Assembly: GCA_036725605.1 (NCBI GenBank)
Contig: DAIMDW010000055.1
Span: 1 to 18,385, forward strand
Length of the DNA stretch: 18,385 nt
Direction: 5' to 3'
Source of the DNA: CALBTQ01 sp036725605
GTDB lineage: Bacteria; Lernaellota; Lernaellaia; Lernaellales; Lernaellaceae
The notes beneath the pieces are model-generated. The model saw only the letters and a list, made by a program, of their open reading frames with translations, did no database searches and was not told the origin of the DNA. The first letter of the stretch is position 1. Each line of letters opens with the position of its first letter. This document shows, one piece after another, positions 7,003-13,181 of the stretch. Position numbers and translations under genes: made by a program.

Positions 7003-7932
7003 ATGAAGAAGATTACGCGGCAACCACAAACCAACCGGCGAACGTTTATTAAAAGCGCGGCGGCCCTGACCGGCGCGGTGACGCTCGGTCTGCCCTTGCG
7101 TTCCGCCGCCTCCGCCGACGCCGAACTCGACGCCGATTTCGTCGGTCCGTGGGGCGTGTGCTACGCCGAAAACGGCGACCTGTTCGTGACCGATCCGGGC
7201 GCGTATCACGTGCTGGTGTTCGACCAAAACGGACAGATGAAGAACGTCTTCGGCAAGCCCGGCAGCCGGGACGGTTGTCTGAATTTTCCCACCGGCATCC
7301 AGGTGGCGGGCAGCGAGGTGCTGGTCGCCGACACCAACAACGGCCGCATCGCGATCTTCAACCGGCGCGGGGAATGGACGGGCTCGCTGGGTTCGCTCGG
7401 CATCGCCACGGCCAAGCTCGCCGCGCCCAACGGCGTGTTTGCCGGCGACCGCTGGATCTGGGTGGCCAACACGCGCGGGCACGTCGTGCAACGCTATGAC
7501 TGGTCGTCGCGCCGCCTCGACCGCGCCTTCGGCGTGTTGGGCGACGACGCGCGACCGCCGGCGCCCGGGGCGCTCGATTTCACGCTGCGCCAGCCGACCG
7601 CGATCGTCTCGGACACATACGGCCGCGTGTACGTGCTCGACAGCAAGCACGCGCGCATCGTGGCGTTGGACATGGAAGGGCGCGTGCAGTGGATCGTTGC
7701 GCCGCAGGCCGACGGACGCGGCTTGTTGCGGCCGCAGGCGATGACGATCAACGTCGACACGCTGTTGCTCGCCGACACGGGCAATCATCGCCTTTTAAAA
7801 CTCGACCTCGCCGGACGCGTGCTCGCCGCGCGCGACGGCATCACCGATCCGCACGGGCTCTCGTGGTTCGGCGGCAAAATCGCCGTGGCGCAAACGAGCG
7901 AGCGCGCGGTGCGGATCATCGACGGACTCTGA
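7003..7932 (+). CDS. Tat-exported NHL-type beta-propeller protein
   Basis: The 309-residue protein begins with a twin-arginine signal: NRRTFIK at residues 11-17, a hydrophobic region, and an ASADA cleavage-like site near 36-40. The rest is a series of NHL-like blades with phrases such as GPWGVCYAENGDLFVTD, GIQVAGSEVLVADTNNGRIAIF and LLADTGNHRLLKL, enough for a six-bladed propeller. No catalytic residues are evident, so a binding or docking role in the periplasm is likely. Tat export suggests it folds before export, as for cofactor-bearing partners. It is the first gene after the promoter at 6923-6951 and overlaps the next start by one base, so it belongs to the redox operon. The Shine-Dalgarno is poor (AGCGA). 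Confidence 0.85.
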   Translation: MKKITRQPQTNRRTFIKSAAALTGAVTLGLPLRSAASADAELDADFVGPWGVCYAENGDLFVTDPGAYHVLVFDQNGQMKNVFGKPGSRDGCLNFPTGIQVAGSEVLVADTNNGRIAIFNRRGEWTGSLGSLGIATAKLAAPNGVFAGDRWIWVANTRGHVVQRYDWSSRRLDRAFGVLGDDARPPAPGALDFTLRQPTAIVSDTYGRVYVLDSKHARIVALDMEGRVQWIVAPQADGRGLLRPQAMTINVDTLLLADTGNHRLLKLDLAGRVLAARDGITDPHGLSWFGGKIAVAQTSERAVRIIDGL

Positions 7933-8252
7933 TGGACGCGTTGTACTACGCCACCGCCGCGTTTCTGGTGCTTGGCTGGATCGCCCTGGAGATCCTGCGC
8001 GGGCGGCGTTCGCTGGCCGGGACGATCGTGCGCGTGCGCGACGACGAACTGCCGCTGGCTTCGTTGCTGCAATCGCGCGTGGTGGTCCGGCTGGAAAACG
8101 GGCGCGAGGTCGACGCCGTCGCCGGCGGCTGCGTGCGTTGCCAAAGCGGTTTGCGGCCCGGCAGCCGCGTGCTTCTACTCAAACAAAACGACACGTACGT
8201 CGTCTCGCTGCCCGCGTGGCGGTCGAGCGACTGTCGCACGGATAAGGCATGA
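7932..8252 (+). CDS. Small membrane-anchored protein of unknown function
   Basis: The 106-residue protein has an N-terminal transmembrane helix (about residues 4-23), a basic segment LRGRR, and a soluble domain rich in beta-strand (TIVRVRDDE, SRVVVRLENGREVDAV, SRVLLLKQNDTYVVSL). The alternation resembles a small OB- or SH3-like barrel, as in membrane NfeD-like or accessory proteins. That is a fold impression only. A C-x2-C pair (Cys67 and Cys70, GGCVRCQ) could bind metal or form a disulfide. The frame is open far upstream, but the ATG at 7932 (TGATG junction) is the only start that does not run deep into the propeller gene. Its stop overlaps the transporter start. Confidence 0.75.
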   Translation: MDALYYATAAFLVLGWIALEILRGRRSLAGTIVRVRDDELPLASLLQSRVVVRLENGREVDAVAGGCVRCQSGLRPGSRVLLLKQNDTYVVSLPAWRSSDCRTDKA

Positions 8253-9919
8253 TTCTGGGCTACGTCACCTTGGCGATCTTCCTCGCGGCGATGGTGCTGA
8301 CCTTGCTGCGCAAGATCAACCTGCCGGTGCAGACCGTGCTGGTGCTGGTCACGCTGGTGTGCCTGGCGATCGGCGCGATCGTCAAAGGCTTCACCGAAGG
8401 CGCGGCGGCGATCCTCACGCTGCCCAACGAAATGATGGGCGGCATCATTTTGCATCCGGTGACCGCGCTGCTGGCCGGGCTGTTTCTGGCCGGCGCGCTC
8501 AACGCCTCGGGCGGCTTCGAGGCGTTCAAGGTGCTCATCGCGCGGCTGCAAAAATCGCCGCTGGGTTTGGCCGGCACCTTCGTCGTGCTGATCAACCTCC
8601 CGATGATCACCAGCCTGCCGTGCGGCCGGATCATGGCCGCCGCGCTGTTGCCGCTGCTGTTCGCCTTCGGTTCGGAAGGCGGGATGAACCTGCTGACCAA
8701 ATCGCAACTCATCGTGCTGATCGGCGCGTTCGCGCGCAACGCCTTCGGCTCCTGCGGCCCGAGCCCCATCGGCGGCGTCGGGCAGATCGGCGAAGGCTTC
8801 CTGGGTAGCCACTTCCCGACGGCGGCCGACGGCATCCTGCGCGCGCCGCAGGCGTTTTCGTTGATGATCGGCACGGCGCTGACCGCGTTGTTCCTCAAGT
8901 TGATCAGTCGCCGTTTGTACCCCGACAGTTGCAGCCTGCGCGACAAACGCGAAGGCGAAGGCGACGCGATCGTCGTGCCCAAAGCGCCCGTGGCCGGTTA
9001 CGCGTCACTGGTGATTTTCGTCGCCGCGTTGATCGTCGCCATCTTCCAGCCCTTCGGCAAAGTGCCGGTGCAGACGGTGCTGGTCGTCGCGGCGATCGCG
9101 ATTATCTTGATCGGCCGCGCCGGGATCGAAGCGCTGATGGCGGGCATCATCTTGCTGCCGGTCAGCGCGATGGTCGCCGGGTTCATGGCCGCGGGCGCGC
9201 TGGCGGCGACCAACGGCTTCGACGCGCTCGGCCAGGTGCTGGGCCTGCTGGCGAAGGTGCCGGTGCTCGGCGTGGCCGGCATGCTGGCGATCTTCGTGCA
9301 GATCCAGACGATGATTCCGCTGTCGTGCAGCCGCATCCTTACCGCCGCGCTGGTGCCGGTGCTGTTTTTGTTCGGGCCGGCCGCCTACGGCTTTTTGACC
9401 TGGGAGCAACTGGCGGTGGTCATGGCCGCGTACATCATCAACGCGACCACCAGTTGCGGCCCGAGCCCGCTGGGCGGCGGCGGGATGATGGGCGAAGGGC
9501 AGATGCGCGTGGAAAGCGGTTACATCAAAGGCGCGTACACCTTCACCGTGATGGCCGCGATGACGCCGCTGGCGGCGGTGTACATGAAGTTTCTCAACCT
9601 GGTGAACTTCGCGGCGCCGGGCGAGGCGCTGACGGCGAACATCGGCGCGCTCGGCGGCTTCGTCGTGCTGATCGTCGCGGTCAATTTGCTGGCGATCCGG
9701 CTGATGGCCCGGTTGGCCGCGCCGGGCGACAAACCGTACTTCACGCAGGTCGGCGGTTTCCTGGTCACCGGCATGTTCGCCGGGATGGTCCTGGCGCTGT
9801 CGACCTTCGGCCTGCACGCGATTCCGGCGTTGCAGGGCGCGTTCGGCGGCTTGCTCGCCGCGTTGTGGATCGCCTTTATGGTGCCGAAAAAACTGGAGCC
9901 CGAACCGGCTCCGTTCTAG
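8249..9919 (+). CDS. Internally duplicated transporter-like integral membrane protein
   Basis: The 556-residue protein is hydrophobic almost throughout, with roughly a dozen or more membrane segments. It is built from two similar halves. PVQTVLV starts both (residues 26 and 273); LPCGRIMAAALLPLLFAFG (123-141) matches LSCSRILTAALVPVLFLFG (358-376); and SCGPSPIGG (168-176) matches SCGPSPLGG (402-410), each followed by a GEG. Paired GPSP-type re-entrant loops in duplicated halves are typical of ion-transporter-superfamily carriers for organic anions such as C4-dicarboxylates or citrate. I cannot name the family. A hydrophilic linker lies at about 221-248. Clustering with a fumarate-reductase-like flavoprotein makes a dicarboxylate or related acid a reasonable substrate guess, not a demonstrated one. 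Confidence 0.8.
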   Translation: MILGYVTLAIFLAAMVLTLLRKINLPVQTVLVLVTLVCLAIGAIVKGFTEGAAAILTLPNEMMGGIILHPVTALLAGLFLAGALNASGGFEAFKVLIARLQKSPLGLAGTFVVLINLPMITSLPCGRIMAAALLPLLFAFGSEGGMNLLTKSQLIVLIGAFARNAFGSCGPSPIGGVGQIGEGFLGSHFPTAADGILRAPQAFSLMIGTALTALFLKLISRRLYPDSCSLRDKREGEGDAIVVPKAPVAGYASLVIFVAALIVAIFQPFGKVPVQTVLVVAAIAIILIGRAGIEALMAGIILLPVSAMVAGFMAAGALAATNGFDALGQVLGLLAKVPVLGVAGMLAIFVQIQTMIPLSCSRILTAALVPVLFLFGPAAYGFLTWEQLAVVMAAYIINATTSCGPSPLGGGGMMGEGQMRVESGYIKGAYTFTVMAAMTPLAAVYMKFLNLVNFAAPGEALTANIGALGGFVVLIVAVNLLAIRLMARLAAPGDKPYFTQVGGFLVTGMFAGMVLALSTFGLHAIPALQGAFGGLLAALWIAFMVPKKLEPEPAPF

Positions 9920-9923
9920 GAGG
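9918..9923 (+). promoter_or_regulatory. Shine-Dalgarno for the 50-residue protein
   Basis: A perfect AGGAGG overlaps the transporter stop codon (TAG 9917-9919) and lies 7 bp from the ATG at 9931. This is good evidence that the tiny downstream frame is translated. Confidence 0.75.
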
Positions 9924-9930
9924 TTGCGAG

Positions 9931-10083
9931 ATGCTGGGCATGCTGACCTTCGCCGTGGGCGGCGTCCTGTCCGGGGTGATGATCGCCTGGAGCATGGACT
10001 TCAAAACCGCACGGGAGTTGCTCCAGGGCGGGCTCGGCGGATTGGCGGTCGGCGTGCTCATGGCCTTGTTGTTGCCGATGTAG
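9931..10083 (+). CDS. 50-residue two-helix membrane protein
   Basis: This short frame encodes 50 residues forming two hydrophobic helices: a first of about 20 residues ending in MIAW, and a C-terminal glycine-rich one (GGLGGLAVGVLMALL). They are separated by a polar turn SMDFKTARELLQ. Glycine spacing in both helices (GGVLSG, GGLGG) favours tight helix packing. A perfect Shine-Dalgarno 7 bp upstream and 11-bp and 8-bp gaps to its neighbours argue for a real gene. It may be a small subunit of the transporter encoded just before it or an anchor for the dicluster protein just after it. No family is recognised. Confidence 0.75.
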   Translation: MLGMLTFAVGGVLSGVMIAWSMDFKTARELLQGGLGGLAVGVLMALLLPM

Positions 10084-10087
10084 GAGA
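10082..10087 (+). promoter_or_regulatory. Shine-Dalgarno selecting the GTG start at 10092
   Basis: AGGAGA overlaps the upstream TAG stop and lies 4 bp before GTG 10092. The frame is open upstream to 9924, but those codons lie over the 50-residue gene, so this site decides the start. Confidence 0.6.
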
Positions 10088-10091
10088 GAGC

Positions 10092-10649
10092 GTGGCGCGC
10101 GAGAAACGAAAAAATACGCCCAAACGCGAGGACGGAACGCAGCCGATCGGGTTGCCCGGCATTCGGCGCTTCCAGTTCTTCAGCAATTTACGCGACCGGG
10201 CGTTGACGAAAAATCTCAACCGGCTGGCGATGCTGGGCATCGGCGCGAGCCTTGCGCTGGACGTGGCCAAACCGGTGGCGACCGGCGTGCCGCAAACGAT
10301 CTTCTGCTACGAGTGCCGCGCCTGTTACGCGACGCAGGACAAGTGCCCGGCGGCGATCGCCTATCAGGCCGAGCTCAACGTGGCCGCGCGCGTGGGCGAT
10401 CATTGGCGCTTCATCAAAAACGGCGGCATGAAGTGCCTGCGCTGCGGCGGCTGCGTGAGTTTTTGTGTAGTGAATCTCGACCTGCCGCGCATCTTCAGCC
10501 GCGGCCAGCAACGCGTGATGGACGCGATGGAGCAGGGCCGCATTCCGCGCCGGCGCATCGAGCGCGCGCTGGAAGAGGGATTGTTCGGGCGCGAATTCAT
10601 CGACCGCGTCGTTGCGTGGCTGGATAAGCAAAACGGGGGCGGGGCATGA
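10092..10649 (+). CDS. HdrC-like dicluster [4Fe-4S] protein
   Basis: The 185-residue protein contains two ferredoxin-type clusters. The first is Cys72, 75, 78 and 85, with an unusually long six-residue spacing before the last CP. The second is Cys115, 118, 121 and 125 in CLRCGGCVSFC. The N terminus is strongly basic (MAREKRKNTPKRE). A moderately hydrophobic segment at about 46-57 (AMLGIGASLALD) might contact the membrane. There is no signal peptide, so it should be cytoplasmic. The arrangement resembles HdrC-like electron-transfer subunits that link membrane and soluble partners. The stop overlaps the ATG of the NosR-like gene, which suggests that this ferredoxin docks to its cytoplasmic clusters. 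Confidence 0.85.
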   Translation: MAREKRKNTPKREDGTQPIGLPGIRRFQFFSNLRDRALTKNLNRLAMLGIGASLALDVAKPVATGVPQTIFCYECRACYATQDKCPAAIAYQAELNVAARVGDHWRFIKNGGMKCLRCGGCVSFCVVNLDLPRIFSRGQQRVMDAMEQGRIPRRRIERALEEGLFGREFIDRVVAWLDKQNGGGA

Positions 10650-11668
10650 AGACCTGGGCGCCGCTGATCGAAGATCGTCTGACGCGCGGACTGCGGCTGG
10701 CGATCATGGTCTGCGCGCTCGCTCTGCTTTTCCCGCGCGGACGTTTTTACGCGCTGTCGGCGCTGGCCGCGCTGCTGTTGGCGCACGGCATTGTCCATTG
10801 GCGGCGCGGCGGCAAGCGTTACGTGGGGGCGGTCGCGGCGGTGGCGATCGCGTTGTTCGTCGCGCTGGCCTACGCCAACGTGCAGCGCCGCCAGGTCGAA
10901 ACGTATCTGGAGCATCATCGCCCGCTGGCGGCGTCCTTGGCGCCCGACGGCGTGCATCGCGGCGCCGGGCCGGGCAACAACGGACCGTTGACGGTGGACG
11001 TGGAGGTGACCGACGGCAAGATCGCGCGGGTCAGGTTGGTCGAACATCGCGACGCGGTGTACGCCTTCGACGACGTGCTGCCGGCGTTGCGCGGGCGCGC
11101 GACGGTCGACACGCAGTTTCTCGCCGGCTTCGTGTTCCGCAACGAGCGCAGCATCGCGGGTTTGGGTGCGGCGATGGAAGACGCGCTGCTCAAGGTCATT
11201 TTCGACGCGCCGCATCTGAACGCCGCGTCGCGGGCGATTTTCTTTTTGACCTCCAACGAGGGCGGCAAGATCACGATCAACGCGCTGGCGATTCTGTTCA
11301 TCGTGCTGCTGGCCTTCGATTACACGTTCGGCCCGACGCTGCGCCCGGGCCTGGGGCAGTCGCTGAACTGCTACAACTGCCAGGCGTGCGTCGGCGTGTG
11401 CCCGGTCAAGCAGGTGGGCGGCGATCCGTTCCCGATGATCATGGTGCTCGAAGCGCGCCTGGGCAACGTCGAGCGGCTGGCGGAACTGGCGAAGTATTGC
11501 GTCGGGTGCGGCCGATGCGCGGCGAAGTGCCCGGTGGGCAACAGCGGTCCGTCGATCGCCTCGGCGGGCTACCTGGTGTGGCGCGAACGGCAACGGCGCG
11601 AGCAGCGGCGGCGCGAGCACGAACTGCGCATGCTGACCGGCGAGAAAACGGAGGTCGATCGTGGCTGA
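10646..11668 (+). CDS. NosR-like membrane protein: FMN-binding-like domain plus two [4Fe-4S]
   Basis: The 340-residue protein has three N-terminal membrane helices (about 15-30, 33-50 and 58-77), an extracytoplasmic domain (about 105-190), a fourth helix (211-227) and a tail with two [4Fe-4S] motifs: Cys242, 245, 248, 252 and Cys285, 288, 291, 295. The order recalls NosR and RnfG-type electron conduits, which pass electrons between membrane faces. The middle domain has the FMN-binding features of these proteins (GPLTVDVEVTDGKIARVRL and a C-terminal GLGAAMEDALL helix). However, the covalent-flavinylation motif S-G-A-T is absent and AGFVFRNERSIAG is found there instead. Simple topology puts this domain in the periplasm and the clusters in the cytoplasm. 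It overlaps the genes on both sides. Confidence 0.82.
   Translation: MKTWAPLIEDRLTRGLRLAIMVCALALLFPRGRFYALSALAALLLAHGIVHWRRGGKRYVGAVAAVAIALFVALAYANVQRRQVETYLEHHRPLAASLAPDGVHRGAGPGNNGPLTVDVEVTDGKIARVRLVEHRDAVYAFDDVLPALRGRATVDTQFLAGFVFRNERSIAGLGAAMEDALLKVIFDAPHLNAASRAIFFLTSNEGGKITINALAILFIVLLAFDYTFGPTLRPGLGQSLNCYNCQACVGVCPVKQVGGDPFPMIMVLEARLGNVERLAELAKYCVGCGRCAAKCPVGNSGPSIASAGYLVWRERQRREQRRREHELRMLTGEKTEVDRG
11650..11654 (+). promoter_or_regulatory. Shine-Dalgarno selecting the GTG start at 11661
   Basis: GGAGG lies within the end of the NosR-like gene, 6 bp before GTG 11661. It fixes an 8-bp overlap between the two genes. Confidence 0.65.
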
Positions 11669-12263
11669 GCGCAAACGCCGCTGGGGTTTTCTGATCGATC
11701 TGCGCAAGTGCATCGGCTGCCAGACGTGCGAAGTGACCTGCAAGATGGAAAACGACGTGCACCTGGGCGTGTGGCGCTCGTGGGTCAAGCAGGTGGAGAA
11801 GGGCGAGTACCCGCGCGTGTCGCGCGGCTTTTTGCCGCTGCTGTGCAACAACTGCGACAACCCGATCTGCGTCACGGTCTGTCCGGTCAACGCCAACCAA
11901 AAGCGTCCCGACGGCATCGTCACGTTCAATCCGCACCGCTGCGTCGGCTGTCGCTATTGCATGGCGGCGTGTCCGTACGAGGTGCGTTACATCCATCCGA
12001 CCAAGCGCATCGTGGAAAAATGCAACTGGTGCCATCATCGCGTCGACGCGGGCCTGCAGCCGGCCTGCGTGGAGAATTGTCCGACCGGCGCGCGGGTGTT
12101 CGGCGATCTGCTGGATCCGGGCAGCGAGATCCGGCGGATCATGACGCAAAACGAAACGACGGTGATTCAGCCCGAGATGGGCACCAAGCCGCAGGTGTAT
12201 TACGTGAACTACGACGAGGCCGTGTTCGCGACCAAACGCAAACTGAAGTGGAAGTGGCGTTAG
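11661..12263 (+). CDS. Four-cluster iron-sulfur subunit (PsrB/DmsB/QrcC type)
   Basis: The 200-residue protein carries 16 cysteines in four ferredoxin groups: 17/20/23/27, 62/65/70/74, 94/97/100/104 and 121/124/136/140. This is the classic layout of the electron-wire subunit of complex iron-sulfur molybdoenzymes. All four groups keep four Cys, so four [4Fe-4S] clusters are expected. It lacks a signal peptide. In this family such subunits either stay in the cytoplasm or are carried out with a Tat-exported catalytic partner, and the partner at 13182 has a Tat signal. It sits directly before the NrfD gene with no spacer, as in psrBC and qrcCD. It should pass electrons between the molybdopterin-family protein and the quinone site of the membrane subunit. 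Confidence 0.93.
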   Translation: MAERKRRWGFLIDLRKCIGCQTCEVTCKMENDVHLGVWRSWVKQVEKGEYPRVSRGFLPLLCNNCDNPICVTVCPVNANQKRPDGIVTFNPHRCVGCRYCMAACPYEVRYIHPTKRIVEKCNWCHHRVDAGLQPACVENCPTGARVFGDLLDPGSEIRRIMTQNETTVIQPEMGTKPQVYYVNYDEAVFATKRKLKWKWR

Positions 12264-13172
12264 ATGGAAGAGGCAACCCGCCTGCTGTATGACGTGCATC
12301 ACCAGACGACCTTCGCCTGGCTGATCTCGATCTACTTCTATTTCACCGGCCTGTCGGCGGGCAGTTTCGTGGTCAGCACGATGAGCTACGGCTTCGGCAT
12401 CGCCAAATACAAACCGATCAGCCGCATCGCGGTGATCACCGCGACCGCCTGCCTGGGCATCGCGCCGATCGCCTTGCTGATGCAGGTCGGCTGGCCGATC
12501 CGCTCGATCTGGAACCACTTCACGTACCTGAATTTCTCCAGCCCGATGACCTACGGCGCGTTTCTGCTCGTCGGTTATCCGGTGGTGTGCGTATTCTATG
12601 CGCTGTTCATGTTCCGCGAAAACCTGCGCCTGACCAAGCTGCTGGGGATGATCGGCATTCCCACGGCGATCGCCACGCACGGCTACACGGGTTTCATTCT
12701 GGCGTTCGGCAAGGCGCGCGCGTACTGGAACACGGCGCTGATGCCGACGCTGTTTCTCGTCTCGGCGATCGTCTCGGGCCTGGCGTTGATGATCCTGCTG
12801 GTGATGGCGATGTACCGCTTCTTCAAACCGGAGAAGCACGCGCCGGCGGAGATCGTCGAAGGCCTCGCCCAACTGCTGGCTTGGGCGATCGTGGTCGATC
12901 TGTTCTTGACCTTCTGCGACATCGCGGTGCTCTCGATCAGCCACGAGGGCGCGCAGAAGATGGCCTGGCTGGTGTTGGGCGGCAGTTTCACGCCGCTGTT
13001 CGTCGGCCTGGAAAATCTGTTCGGCAAGGTGCTGCCGATGATCGTGTGTTTCACGCCCGCGCTGCGGCGTAAACGCTGGCTGGTCGCGCTGGCCTGCGCG
13101 GCGGTGGTCATCGGCATTTTTTTCATGCGGTACGTGACCGTCTTCGGCGGTCAGGTGCTGCCGTTGATGTAA
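12264..13172 (+). CDS. nrfD: NrfD/PsrC/QrcD-type quinone-interacting membrane subunit
   Basis: The 302-residue protein is an integral membrane subunit with about eight helices. Its N-terminal segment (TTFAWLISIYFYFTGLSAGSF) shows the pattern near the quinone site of NrfD-like proteins, with further polar residues in ATHGYTGFIL. In PsrC, NrfD and QrcD this subunit oxidises or reduces menaquinone and docks the four-cluster protein. The ATG follows the preceding stop immediately. The length fits the eight-helix type rather than the longer ActC/HybB ten-helix type. Family membership is secure; the direction of electron flow cannot be read from sequence. The symbol names the family, not a claim of nitrite reduction. 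Confidence 0.92.
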   Translation: MEEATRLLYDVHHQTTFAWLISIYFYFTGLSAGSFVVSTMSYGFGIAKYKPISRIAVITATACLGIAPIALLMQVGWPIRSIWNHFTYLNFSSPMTYGAFLLVGYPVVCVFYALFMFRENLRLTKLLGMIGIPTAIATHGYTGFILAFGKARAYWNTALMPTLFLVSAIVSGLALMILLVMAMYRFFKPEKHAPAEIVEGLAQLLAWAIVVDLFLTFCDIAVLSISHEGAQKMAWLVLGGSFTPLFVGLENLFGKVLPMIVCFTPALRRKRWLVALACAAVVIGIFFMRYVTVFGGQVLPLM

Positions 13173-13177
13173 GGAGG
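13172..13177 (+). promoter_or_regulatory. Shine-Dalgarno selecting the GTG start at 13182
   Basis: AGGAGG overlaps the NrfD stop codon and lies 4 bp from GTG 13182. It supports a start that places the twin-arginine signal at the very N terminus. Confidence 0.6.
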
Positions 13178-13181
13178 ACGC

